NCBI GenBank assembly: GCA_017465475.1
Contig: JAFTWC010000012.1
Span: 1 to 64,000 of the forward strand
Direction: 5' to 3'
Length of the DNA: 64,000 bases
From: Lachnospiraceae bacterium
GTDB taxonomy: Bacteria > Bacillota > Clostridia > Lachnospirales > Lachnospiraceae
The translations under genes were made by a program, and so were the position numbers. The number at the start of each line of letters is the position of its first letter. Position 1 is the first letter of the stretch. Of this stretch, positions 50,794 to 59,565 are shown piece after piece. Under the pieces are notes generated by a model. The model was not told where the DNA came from. It was given only the letters and a program-made list of their open reading frames with translations, and ran no database searches.

Positions 50794-52203
50794 ATGCGAC
50801 ACAATGATTCTTATGCAAAACTTGTAAATGAATTTATGAGTAAGCTGGAAGATACCATGGCCCAAGTTTCGGAAGAGAATACGACGGTGATGGCTAATTT
50901 GCGCGAAATGAAGGAAATGGCCAACAAGCTAAGTTTCCGGGCAGACTCTATAGATGTGTTTAACTTGAATTACTTCTTTAAATATATCGATGAGTTAATC
51001 AGTGCAAAAACACTGGAAAATTATGTGGCTTGTCGATTTGATATGAAACGTTTTTCTGTAATAAACCATCAGTTCGGACGAAAAGACGGTACAAGGATTT
51101 TAAACGAATTTGTTGTGAAGTTGCAGAAGGGGTTAGGAAATGACGGGTGTGTGTGTCGTGTTCAGGGAGATACGTTTACGATGGTCTTTCGAAAGGAGCG
51201 CCTTTCGTATGTAACGGGGTATCTTTCCGGAACAAAGATTGAAGTAGGATACAAGAACAAGAAGAAAGCCGTATTAAGTGCATATGCCGGATATTATGAG
51301 ATAGAGGGAGAGAAAACAGCAGAAGAGATTATGGACCGCATCGGTATGGCGTGGAATATCGCAAAGCATGTACAGCGGGTTCCGTATGTATTTTTTGATG
51401 AAGAGCTTTTGTCTGCAGTAGAAAATGAGAAGTGGGTAGAGAGCGTTTTCGAAGAGGCTTTGGAACAGGAAGAGTTTCTTGTATATTATCAGCCGAAGGT
51501 TACTTTAAAGAATTACCGATTGGTGGGAGCAGAGGCCCTTTGTCGATGGAAGCATAACGGAGAAATGATTTTGCCGTATCGTTTTATTCCGGTGTTGGAG
51601 CAGAGCCATTTAATCTGTGACTTGGACTTTTATATTTTAGAGCATGTATGCAGGGATTTAAGTCAATGGATGGCGGAAGGAAAGCCTTTGGTGAAGGTTT
51701 CCGTCAACTTGTCCAGAGTGCATTTGGGAGATATGGATATTTTGGAACATGTGTTGGCTGTTGTAGATAGCTACAGTGTTCCTCATGAATATATTGAGAT
51801 AGAGTTGACCGAAACGACTACGGATGTGGATTTCAGAGAATTGAAGCAGTTGGTAATCGGATTACGCACCCATGGCTTTAGTGTGGCGGTGGATGACTTT
51901 GGTGTGGGTTATTCCTCGTTAAATTTGATTCGTGAAATGCCGTGGAAGATTTTGAAAATTGATAAGAGCTTTTTACCGGTGGGAAATGAAGAAGATGATG
52001 AGGAGATACAGAAAAAAGTCATGTTAAAGCATATCATCGGCATGGCGCAGAATCTTGGGTTAGAATGTATTGCAGAAGGTGTGGAAACCGCAGAGCAGGT
52101 AACGATTCTTAAGGAAAACAATTGTTATTTGGCACAGGGGTATTTGTTCGACCGACCGCTTCCTGTGGAGCAGTTTATAGAGCGACTTGAGGAGTTGATG
52201 TAA
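50794..52203 (+). CDS. Degenerate GGDEF plus EAL domain protein
   Basis: This 469-residue protein has a short helical N-terminus, a GGDEF domain whose signature has decayed to QGDTF (about 125-130), and a C-terminal EAL domain. EAL starts at about 215; the motif GAEALCRW holds E247. The metal- and substrate-binding ELTE, DDFGVGYSSL and KIDKSFL motifs are present. It should degrade c-di-GMP while lacking cyclase activity. It is in an operon with the PocR pseudo-kinase and a zinc-ribbon membrane protein, so a ligand-sensed c-di-GMP module is plausible. Confidence 0.88.
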   Translation: MRHNDSYAKLVNEFMSKLEDTMAQVSEENTTVMANLREMKEMANKLSFRADSIDVFNLNYFFKYIDELISAKTLENYVACRFDMKRFSVINHQFGRKDGTRILNEFVVKLQKGLGNDGCVCRVQGDTFTMVFRKERLSYVTGYLSGTKIEVGYKNKKKAVLSAYAGYYEIEGEKTAEEIMDRIGMAWNIAKHVQRVPYVFFDEELLSAVENEKWVESVFEEALEQEEFLVYYQPKVTLKNYRLVGAEALCRWKHNGEMILPYRFIPVLEQSHLICDLDFYILEHVCRDLSQWMAEGKPLVKVSVNLSRVHLGDMDILEHVLAVVDSYSVPHEYIEIELTETTTDVDFRELKQLVIGLRTHGFSVAVDDFGVGYSSLNLIREMPWKILKIDKSFLPVGNEEDDEEIQKKVMLKHIIGMAQNLGLECIAEGVETAEQVTILKENNCYLAQGYLFDRPLPVEQFIERLEELM

Positions 52204-53270
52204 TGAAGCTTTGCGTGATTTGTGATAAGAAAATAGAAGGGAAATGGTGCAAGAACTGTAAGCGTTTTGTGAAAAGCTATGAGCTGTCGAACGGGATTTA
52301 TTTAAACGAATCCCATGATCCGTTGAATGACAGCGAATGTACCTATCATGATTTCCCGAAACAAACCACAACAACATATGAAAAACGTAGTGAGACAGCG
52401 AGAAGTATGATGTCTACCGTAACGAGCAATCGGACCGGTAAGAGTGCCACCGGAAAGCGTACCGGGAAAAAGATAGCTGCTGTAATCGGTGTTTTTTATG
52501 CAGTGGTGGTGGTAATCGGTATAATCGGAACTGTGGCATCGGAAAAAACGAATGAGTTTGAGGAAGAGATACAGGCAGAGTTTTCCGAATATCCCTACGA
52601 TGAGAATTGGGTATGGACAGAACAGGATGTCATATCTTCGGAACTTGAGCAGTTGTTGCTTAGTACAAAAGAAAAGCTTGAGGCATTGGAGCAGGTGAAT
52701 CCTGTGGAAGTAGTAGAGGAAGAAGAGTATGAAATCCGGTATTATGAACCGAAAGAATTGATGGCATTAGGTGTTCCGTGTACGGAAACACATTTTGCAA
52801 AAACGTTGTCACAGTTTGACCGGTGGCTTAAGGAAAATTGGACAGAGCAACTTATGGTAGAAGAAGACGTGTCTCCGTACTATAATTACTACTATGAGGA
52901 TTCGGAGTATGTATGGCTGACATTTTCCTCGTTTCGGGATTATTATTCAGATGATGAGTTTGCAGTTCGGGCAAACTATGATACAGCGACGGGGCAGTTG
53001 CATATGGTAGGGTTTGTATCTACCTTGGAAAACGATTCTTTGGATTTGTGCTATTTGGCACTGAAGGAGTTTGATTCCGAAACGGATTTAACGGAAGAAG
53101 AATTCCGTGCAGAAGTAGAAGAAGTTCAGGAAACATTTCGGGCCAATGCAGAAAATGATCCGGAGGCGGTGGAATATGTGACAATATATTTGTCTGAGAA
53201 GTTAGAGGCTGATTGTGAGGTAAAAGACGGGATGTATTCTATTACATTTTACCCGGCATATACCGAATAA
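52203..53270 (+). CDS. Zinc-ribbon single-pass membrane protein of unknown function
   Basis: The start overlaps the EAL stop as TAATG. This 355-residue protein has an N-terminal zinc ribbon (CVICDKKIEGKWCKNCKRF, residues 4-22), a Ser/Thr/Lys-rich linker, and one transmembrane helix (about 91-114). A roughly 240-residue acidic, Tyr/Glu-rich extracellular domain follows. I recognise no enzyme. Its tight coupling to the EAL gene suggests a surface role under c-di-GMP control, which is inference. Confidence 0.75.
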   Translation: MKLCVICDKKIEGKWCKNCKRFVKSYELSNGIYLNESHDPLNDSECTYHDFPKQTTTTYEKRSETARSMMSTVTSNRTGKSATGKRTGKKIAAVIGVFYAVVVVIGIIGTVASEKTNEFEEEIQAEFSEYPYDENWVWTEQDVISSELEQLLLSTKEKLEALEQVNPVEVVEEEEYEIRYYEPKELMALGVPCTETHFAKTLSQFDRWLKENWTEQLMVEEDVSPYYNYYYEDSEYVWLTFSSFRDYYSDDEFAVRANYDTATGQLHMVGFVSTLENDSLDLCYLALKEFDSETDLTEEEFRAEVEEVQETFRANAENDPEAVEYVTIYLSEKLEADCEVKDGMYSITFYPAYTE

Positions 53271-53285
53271 AATAGATGTTTTTGC

Positions 53286-53313
53286 TTGACAATTACTCTT
53301 AAAGTGATATAAT
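53286..53313 (+). promoter_or_regulatory. Promoter of the thrS T-box leader
   Basis: TTGACA (53286-53291) and TATAAT (53308-53313) are 16 bases apart. Confidence 0.85.
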
Positions 53314-53319
53314 GAAACA

Positions 53320-53554
53320 CAGTAAATGGAAAGCGTTGAAGAGGAAAGTAATTCGCGAAATATCACAGAGAGGACTATGGTTGCTGAGAATAGTCTGATA
53401 GGAAACGAAGGAAGACCACCTCGGAGCGGGCTTAATACGCCACGGTGATTCCGTTATCATCATAAATGAAGCCGGAAAAGCAAGTGCTTTTCAAGAAGGG
53501 TGGAACCGCGAGACATCGTCCCTTTGTTACCGTAGGTAGCAGAGGGACTTTCTT
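53320..53554 (+). ncRNA. T-box leader of thrS
   Basis: The leader shows an AGAGAGG stem I bulge, an ACC (Thr) in GAAGACCACC as plausible specifier at about 53413, and the T-box core AAGGGTGGAACCGCG at 53496-53510. A terminator hairpin lies at 53518-53547 (GTCCCTTTGTTACC with GGTAGCAGAGGGAC), followed by TTTCTTT. Confidence 0.87.
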
Positions 53555-53685
53555 TCGTGTTGGCAAAGTGAGCATAGAAGAGATTTTGGAAGCTTGCTTC
53601 CGAAAATCTATGATTATGCGAACGCGCCCACGACCGAGCGACATTGTCGCGAGGTTGTGGGAGTGCGTAGCACAGCCAATGCGAA
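53554..53685. repeat. 132-base two-hairpin element between T-box and thrS
   Basis: Outer arms TTCGTGTTGGC (53554-53564) and GCCAATGCGAA (53675-53685) match at 9 of 11. Inside are a hairpin AGATTTTGGAAGC / GCTTCCGAAAATCT (53581-53609) and a second one (53623-53667) with CCCAC/GTGGG and GCGAC/GTCGC. No coding region lies between the T-box terminator and thrS. Confidence 0.65.
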
Positions 53686-53717
53686 GATAGGAAGAAGAGA
53701 AAGGAGAAAGTAAAGTT

Positions 53718-55685
53718 ATGAAAATTACGTTAAAAGACGGCTCCGTGAAGGAGTACGCATCTGCAATGTCTGTTATTGACATTGCCAAGGATATCAGTGA
53801 GGGCCTTGCCAGAATGGCTTGTGCTGCAGAAGTGAACGGTAAGGTGGTGGACCTTCGTACCGTGGTGGAAGAGGATAGCGAGTTAAGTATTTTGACCTTT
53901 AATGATGATGCAGGTAAGGCTACGTATCGTCATACCGCATCTCATGTACTTGCGGAAGCAGTAAAGAGATTGTATCCGGAGGCAAAGTGTGCCATCGGAC
54001 CGTCCATTGACACCGGTTTTTATTATGACTTTGACTGCCCGCCGTTTGACCGTGAGGCGTTGGATGCATTAGAGGCAGAAATGAAGAAGATTATTAAGGA
54101 AGGTGCGGAGTTGACCCGCTTTACCTTGCCGCGGGCTGAAGCTATCAAGTTTATGGAAGAGAAGGGAGAGCCGTATAAGGTTGAACTTATTCAGGATCTT
54201 CCGGAGGATGCGGAGATTTCCTTCTATTCTCAGGGCGGATTTGTAGATCTTTGTGCAGGCCCGCACTTAATGAGTACCAAGGGCATCAAGGCGATTAAGC
54301 TGATTTCTTCTTCCGGTGCATACTGGAGAGGCAGTGAGAAGAACAAGATGTTAACCCGTATTTACGGTACCGCGTTTACCAAGAATGCGGATTTGGATGA
54401 GTATCTGGCTCATTTGGAGGATATTAAGAAGCGCGACCACAACAAGCTCGGTCGTGAGATGGAACTTTTTACCACCGTTGATGTCATCGGTCAGGGCTTG
54501 CCGCTTTTGATGCCGAAGGGTGCGAAGATGATTCAGAGATTACAGCGTTGGATTGAGGATTTAGAGGATAACGAGTGGGGCTACATTCGTACCAAGACTC
54601 CGCTGATGGCAAAGAGTGATTTGTACAAGATTTCCGGTCACTGGGATCATTACATGGACGGTATGTTTGTCATGGGTGACGAGAAGAAGGATAAGGAAGT
54701 ATTTGCCCTTCGTCCGATGACCTGTCCGTTCCAGTACTATGTATACAAGAACAGCCAGAAGTCCTATAAGGACCTGCCGCTTCGTTACGGTGAGACCTCT
54801 ACTTTGTTCCGTAATGAGGATTCCGGTGAGATGCACGGTCTGACTCGTGTACGTCAGTTTACCATTTCCGAAGGTCACTTAATCGTGCGTCCGGACCAGA
54901 TGGTAGAGGAGTTTAAGAATTGTATTGCTCTTGCACAGCACTGTTTAAAGACCCTTGGTGTGGAAGAGGATGTTACCTATCGTTTGTCACGTTGGGACCC
55001 GGAGAACCCGGAGAAATACGTAGGTTCTGCTGAAGTTTGGAACGAGACCGAGCAGCATATCCGTGACGTACTCAATGAGCTTGGTATTGAGTTTATTGAA
55101 GGTATCGGTGAGGCTGCGTTCTACGGACCGAAGATTGATATTCAGGCTAAGAACGTATACGGTAAGGAAGACACCATGATTACCATTCAGTGGGATGCTC
55201 TTTTGGCAGAGCAGTTCGATATGTACTACATCGACCAGAACGGTGACAAGGTTCGTCCGTATATTATTCACAGAACCAGTATGGGCTGCTACGAGAGAAC
55301 ACTTGCATGGCTCATTGAAAAGTATGCGGGATTGTTCCCGACCTGGTTGTGTCCGGAGCAGGTTCGCGTGCTTCCGATTTCCGAGAAGTACAACGACTAT
55401 GCGGAAAAGGTATTAAAAGAGCTTCGTAAGAACGGCATTTCTGCGGAGATGGATGACAGAGCAGAGAAAATCGGTTATAAGATTCGTGAAACCAGACTCG
55501 CCCGTGTGCCGTACATGCTGGTAGTTGGTCAGAAGGAAGAAGAAGATGGTGTTGTTTCCGTAAGAAGCCGTTATCTCGGTGATGAAGGACAGAAGCCGCT
55601 TTCCGAGTTCATTTCTGCAATCTGTGAGGAAATCCGTACCAAGGAAATCCGTAAGATTGAAGTGAAGGAAGAAAATAATAAGTAA
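53718..55685 (+). CDS. thrS: Threonyl-tRNA synthetase
   Basis: This 655-residue class II synthetase has a TGS domain (about 1-62), the editing domain (HTASHVLAEAVKRLYP, about 75-90, and CAGPH at about 177), and the catalytic motifs (ALRPMTCPFQYYVYK, RNEDSGEMHGLTRVRQF). An anticodon-binding domain is at about 550-640. It charges tRNA-Thr and edits Ser-tRNA-Thr. AAAGGAGAAAG precedes ATG 53718. It is controlled by the upstream T-box. Confidence 0.96.
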   Translation: MKITLKDGSVKEYASAMSVIDIAKDISEGLARMACAAEVNGKVVDLRTVVEEDSELSILTFNDDAGKATYRHTASHVLAEAVKRLYPEAKCAIGPSIDTGFYYDFDCPPFDREALDALEAEMKKIIKEGAELTRFTLPRAEAIKFMEEKGEPYKVELIQDLPEDAEISFYSQGGFVDLCAGPHLMSTKGIKAIKLISSSGAYWRGSEKNKMLTRIYGTAFTKNADLDEYLAHLEDIKKRDHNKLGREMELFTTVDVIGQGLPLLMPKGAKMIQRLQRWIEDLEDNEWGYIRTKTPLMAKSDLYKISGHWDHYMDGMFVMGDEKKDKEVFALRPMTCPFQYYVYKNSQKSYKDLPLRYGETSTLFRNEDSGEMHGLTRVRQFTISEGHLIVRPDQMVEEFKNCIALAQHCLKTLGVEEDVTYRLSRWDPENPEKYVGSAEVWNETEQHIRDVLNELGIEFIEGIGEAAFYGPKIDIQAKNVYGKEDTMITIQWDALLAEQFDMYYIDQNGDKVRPYIIHRTSMGCYERTLAWLIEKYAGLFPTWLCPEQVRVLPISEKYNDYAEKVLKELRKNGISAEMDDRAEKIGYKIRETRLARVPYMLVVGQKEEEDGVVSVRSRYLGDEGQKPLSEFISAICEEIRTKEIRKIEVKEENNK

Positions 55686-55695
55686 GATTAATACA

Positions 55696-55732
55696 AAGGC
55701 TGTCTTACCTGAAAATCGGTAGGACAGCCTTG
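55696..55732 (+). terminator. Terminator of thrS
   Basis: AAGGCTGTC and TACC pair with GGTA and GACAGCCTT, followed by GTTACT. The stem is strong, the T tract short. Confidence 0.7.
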
Positions 55733-55763
55733 TTACTATGATAAGATGAAAGGGAGACGAAAG

Positions 55764-56258
55764 ATGGCAGAATACTGGGATTTGTATGACGGAGCAGGGC
55801 GATTGACAGGAGAAAAGCACCTTCGGGGAACAAAAGTACCGGAGGGAATGTTTCATAAAGTGGTACATATTTGGATTCAAAACAGTAAAGGGGAGCTTTT
55901 GATGCAAAAGCGCAGTGATAAGGTGGATAATTGTCCGGGAATCTGGGCCACCACCGGCGGGTCCGTACAGGCGGGAGAGGAGCCTCTTTCTACTGCAGTG
56001 AGGGAGTTATCGGAGGAGCTGGGGATTAAGGTTTTGCCGGAGGAACTGATGTACTGCCTGACGGTGCGAAGAAAAGATGCGTTTTGTTATATTTATTTGC
56101 TTAAAAAAGATTTTCCGATAGAGGCTGTAACGTTACAGGAGTGTGAAGTGGCGGCGGCAGAATGGATGTCTTTGGAAACGGTAGACAAAATGGTGCAGGA
56201 AAGAACGATGCACCGGTATGTGTATCGTGAGTTGTTCGAGGGATATTTGAGAAAGTAA
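55764..56258 (+). CDS. NUDIX hydrolase, isopentenyl-diphosphate isomerase-like
   Basis: I start at ATG 55764, with GGGAGACGAAAG upstream; an ATG at 55746 is an alternative. The 164-residue protein starts MAEYWDLYDGAGR, continues with FHKVVHIWIQNSKGELLMQKRS and has the NUDIX box GGSVQAGEEPLSTAVRELSEEL. The N-terminal arrangement matches the Idi-like NUDIX subgroup often annotated as YfcD. The substrate is unproven. It lies between thrS and an AraC gene. Confidence 0.82.
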   Translation: MAEYWDLYDGAGRLTGEKHLRGTKVPEGMFHKVVHIWIQNSKGELLMQKRSDKVDNCPGIWATTGGSVQAGEEPLSTAVRELSEELGIKVLPEELMYCLTVRRKDAFCYIYLLKKDFPIEAVTLQECEVAAAEWMSLETVDKMVQERTMHRYVYRELFEGYLRK

Positions 56259-56329
56259 GCAGCGAATGACAGATAATGTATTCTTTATGATTGCAGAAGG
56301 GGAATCCGGCAAAGAAAGGAGTCGGTAGA

Positions 56330-57100
56330 ATGCGTTTACAACTTGTTTGTACGGATAATAATTTTAAAGGTTCGGATTTGCATCGTTGGGGGCCGGGAAC
56401 CAGAGAGATTTATTCCATTCACTACATTGTGTCCGGAAAAGGGTATGTGGAAAGCCGAGGGGAAACTTATGCGCTTTCTGCAGGTGATACCTTTATGATT
56501 TTTCCGGAAGAGGAAATCTTGTATTATCCGGAGGAAACGGACCCGTGGGCGTATCGCTGGGTAGACTTTAAAGGGGCGGATGCAAAAACGCTGGTGTCTC
56601 ATACCGGCTTTTCGAAGAACTGTCCGGTAATGAAAGGAAAAGCAGGGCTTGAGCCGTTATTTCTGGTGTATGAAGAAGGTTTACACGGAGAAACCGCAAA
56701 GGAACGTTATGCCGCAAAGGTATACTTGTTGTTGACTTACTTTTTAAAGGAATCCAAAGAACCGGGGGAGAAGCGCACTTATTTTGAAGATGCGGTGGAG
56801 ATGATTCAAAACAGTTACTGGAAGCAGGAACTGAATGTGGGGAAGCTTTCCCAAAGTTTAAATGTGGAACGATCCTATTTGTATCGATTGTTTATGGAAA
56901 AGGCGGGGGTATCTCCGCAGCAGTATTTGGCGGAAGTGAGAATGGAGCGAGCATGTGAATTGCTGATTACTACGGAACTGTCTGTACAGGTAATTGCCTG
57001 TTCCGTGGGATATAAAGATGCCCTTTACTTTTCCAAATTGTTTCGAAAAAGCAAGGGCATCACACCAAGTGATTATCGAAAAACGCGCGGGAGGGGTTAG
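56330..57100 (+). CDS. AraC-family regulator
   Basis: Start ATG 56330 has AAAGGAGTCGG upstream. The 256-residue protein has an N-terminal cupin-like sensor (REIYSIHYIVSGKGYVESRGETYALSAGDTFMIFP) and a C-terminal AraC domain (about 160-254, with LNVGKLSQSLNVERSYLYRLF). It is convergent with the GH27 gene, and its stop overlaps that gene's stop. It may regulate GH27 or a distant sugar locus. Confidence 0.85.
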   Translation: MRLQLVCTDNNFKGSDLHRWGPGTREIYSIHYIVSGKGYVESRGETYALSAGDTFMIFPEEEILYYPEETDPWAYRWVDFKGADAKTLVSHTGFSKNCPVMKGKAGLEPLFLVYEEGLHGETAKERYAAKVYLLLTYFLKESKEPGEKRTYFEDAVEMIQNSYWKQELNVGKLSQSLNVERSYLYRLFMEKAGVSPQQYLAEVRMERACELLITTELSVQVIACSVGYKDALYFSKLFRKSKGITPSDYRKTRGRG

Positions 57101-58269
57101 CGCGTTAAGCTGGCACGTACAACAACGCAGTCATGAGCCGGAACGTGTCTTGCAAAACGTTCACGGAAGACACCCAGGTCTTCATTAGTGAAGCAGTCAT
57201 GCAACGCCAAACCGTAACCGGACTGATATGGAAGGCCGAAATCCCAGAACTGAACAGTGAGTTCCCGGGTGTTGTCGGTAAAGTTAAATAAACCGATGGC
57301 AATATCGCCGTTTTGTAAAACCTTAATTAAGGTGAAGGCATCATCCTTGCCGAACCAGTTCGGTTCAATTGCAATACGGTAAGCACCGCGGGATTCCGGG
57401 TCCTGATTGATCGCAAGAAGATCTTTATTTTGAAGCAATTCCTTTGTAAAAGGAGTTGCTTTTCTGATGTCACAGCCAATCATAAGCGGAGAACCCATCA
57501 TACACCAAAGTGCGAAGTGAGTCTTGTACTCGGCATCGGTACACACATTTTTTGCCTGACCGATCCAGTCACTGTTGCTGCCGCCGTACATACCCACAAC
57601 AAGCATATCCATATCGTTGTGGCAGAAAGAGCCGGTGAAGGCTTTTTTATCAATCTGGGAAAGAGCTAAACGCTTAATAGATTCCCAGCTGTCCTGAATG
57701 TCACCGGTGGAACGGTAGGAGTGAGCACCGGATTCACGAATCCAGTCATGTACATTGTCTTCGCCCCAGTTACAAGCGGAGAACAAGATGTCACGGCCAC
57801 AATTCTTTAATGCAAGACTCATGCGCTTATATAAAAGCTCACCGGATACATGGCGCGGTTTGAAACAATAGTCGTACTTTAAGTAGTCCACGCCCCACTC
57901 GGCAAACTGTTTTGCATCTTCAAATTCGTGTTCAAAGCTACCCGGATGACCTGCACAGGTGTGGGTACCAGCACAAGAGTACATACCGAACTTTAAGCCT
58001 TTCTCATGAATGTAGTCTGCAACAGCCTTCATGCCGTTCGGAAACTTATTAGGGTCCGGAACAAGACGTCCGTTCTCATCACGTTCTTTTAAACTCCAGC
58101 AGTCATCAATAACGATATATTCGTAACCGGCATCCTTGTAGCCTTCGGAAACGAACAAATCAGCCATATCTTTAATCAGGGATTCGTTGATATCCCAAGT
58201 GAAAGTGTTCCAGGAATTCCAGCCCAGTGCCGGAAGGCATCCGAGAGTAGTGGTCGGAATGTTAGCCAT
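57097..58269 (-). CDS. GH27 alpha-galactosidase, cytoplasmic
   Basis: I start at ATG 58269, with GGAGG upstream on the minus strand; an upstream ATG would add a signal-like stretch without a site. The 390-residue enzyme begins LGWNSWNTF and has nucleophile D133 in YLKYDYC and acid/base D190 in RSTGD, the GH27 pair. It would remove alpha-galactose from imported galactomannan or raffinose-type sugars, which fits the mannanase upstream. The 3' end overlaps the AraC stop. Confidence 0.9.
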   Translation of the reverse strand: MANIPTTTLGCLPALGWNSWNTFTWDINESLIKDMADLFVSEGYKDAGYEYIVIDDCWSLKERDENGRLVPDPNKFPNGMKAVADYIHEKGLKFGMYSCAGTHTCAGHPGSFEHEFEDAKQFAEWGVDYLKYDYCFKPRHVSGELLYKRMSLALKNCGRDILFSACNWGEDNVHDWIRESGAHSYRSTGDIQDSWESIKRLALSQIDKKAFTGSFCHNDMDMLVVGMYGGSNSDWIGQAKNVCTDAEYKTHFALWCMMGSPLMIGCDIRKATPFTKELLQNKDLLAINQDPESRGAYRIAIEPNWFGKDDAFTLIKVLQNGDIAIGLFNFTDNTRELTVQFWDFGLPYQSGYGLALHDCFTNEDLGVFRERFARHVPAHDCVVVRASLTR

Positions 58270-58305
58270 AAAAATACCTCCTATTGTAAATGTTGTTTGT
58301 GAAAT

Positions 58306-58324
58306 GGTAACTTGTAGTGTTACC
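58306..58324 (-). promoter_or_regulatory. Candidate operator upstream of GH27
   Basis: GGTAAC (58306-58311) and GTTACC (58319-58324) form an inverted repeat with a 7-base spacer, 37 bases from the GH27 start. It is a possible repressor or AraC half-site pair. Confidence 0.4.
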
Positions 58325-58412
58325 TTGCAAATGTAGTTAAGCACAGATAAAGGAAAATAGCAATGGAAGGATGTTGTGGAAATATGGAAAAATGTTGTTT
58401 TTACATGCGGAC

Positions 58413-58441
58413 TTGAAAAGGTGTGAAAAGCGTGCTATGAT
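58413..58441 (+). promoter_or_regulatory. Promoter of the threonine aldolase gene
   Basis: TTGAAA (58413-58418) and TATGAT (58436-58441) are 17 bases apart. The transcript would start near 58448, which supports ATG 58476 and excludes an upstream start. Confidence 0.7.
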
Positions 58442-58475
58442 GGAAAAAAGAGAAAACAGAAACGGAGTGTGTGTG

Positions 58476-59501
58476 ATGTTAGCATTTGAAAATGATTATT
58501 CCGAGGGAGCCCATCCACGGATTTTACAGAGATTACTTGAGACAAATATGGAGCAGGCGTCCGGTTACGGTGAAGACCCGTATTGTGCGTCCGCCGCTGA
58601 AAAGATACGGGTGGCATGTGAGTGTCCGCAGGCACAGATTCGCTTCCTTGTAGGCGGAACCCAGACCAATCAGACGGTAATTGATTCCATGTTACAATCC
58701 TATGAAGGTGTCATTGCGGCAGATACGGGACATGTCAGCATCCATGAGGCAGGAGCCATTGAATTTACCGGTCATAAGGTACTGTGTCTTCCTCAGAAGG
58801 ACGGAAAGCTTGTGGCAAAGACGGTGAAGGACTATCTTGTAAAGTTTTACGGAGATGACAGCAGGGATCATATGGTATTTCCGGGAATGGTGTACATATC
58901 TCATCCGACGGAGTACGGTACCCTATACACAAAGGAAGAACTGACAGCTCTTTCTGTGGTTTGTAAAGAGTATAATCTTCCGTTATATTTGGACGGAGCA
59001 CGCCTTGGTTACGGCTTGGTCAGCCCCGGAACGGATGTGACTTTAGCGGATATTGCCCGCCTTTGTGATGTGTTTTACATCGGAGGAACCAAGGTGGGGG
59101 CACTATGTGGTGAGGCGGTTGTATTTACGAAGGGAAATATGCCGAAGCAGTTTTTGACATTGGTAAAACAACACGGTGCGCTTTTGGCAAAGGGGCGTTT
59201 GTTGGGAGTGCAATTTGATACACTGTTTACGGATAATCTCTATACGGAAATCAGTAAGAATGCAATCGAACTTGCGGAAGTTTTACGAGGGATTTTAAAG
59301 GAAAAGGGCTACAAAATGTATCTGGATAACCCGACCAATCAGATTTTCGTAGTACTGGAAAACGAAAAGATGCGAAAGATTCAGGAGCAGGTAAAGATAA
59401 GTTTTTGGGAAGCGCTTGACGAAACTCATTCCGTAGTACGGTTTGCTACCAGCTGGGCTACCACGAAAGAAGCAGTAGAGCAGTTGGCGGAGTTGCTGTA
59501 A
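58476..59501 (+). CDS. Low-specificity L-threonine aldolase
   Basis: Start ATG 58476 has GGAGTG upstream and lies after the promoter. The 341-residue protein is a fold-type I pyridoxal-phosphate enzyme with the Lys-binding motif YIGGTKVGALCGE (K in GTK), and it begins MLAFENDYSEGAHPRIL. It cleaves L-threonine to glycine and acetaldehyde. It is expressed alone. No T-box or riboswitch was seen. Confidence 0.9.
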   Translation: MLAFENDYSEGAHPRILQRLLETNMEQASGYGEDPYCASAAEKIRVACECPQAQIRFLVGGTQTNQTVIDSMLQSYEGVIAADTGHVSIHEAGAIEFTGHKVLCLPQKDGKLVAKTVKDYLVKFYGDDSRDHMVFPGMVYISHPTEYGTLYTKEELTALSVVCKEYNLPLYLDGARLGYGLVSPGTDVTLADIARLCDVFYIGGTKVGALCGEAVVFTKGNMPKQFLTLVKQHGALLAKGRLLGVQFDTLFTDNLYTEISKNAIELAEVLRGILKEKGYKMYLDNPTNQIFVVLENEKMRKIQEQVKISFWEALDETHSVVRFATSWATTKEAVEQLAELL

Positions 59502-59565
59502 AAAAGGAACGTAACAGACCGAATATGAATATAGTAGTGCAAGAGAATAATGCGGATGTTATGTC

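Noticed and set aside
58371-58475. Earlier start for the threonine aldolase
   Set aside because: The promoter -10 at 58436-58441 and the ribosome binding site place the start at 58476.
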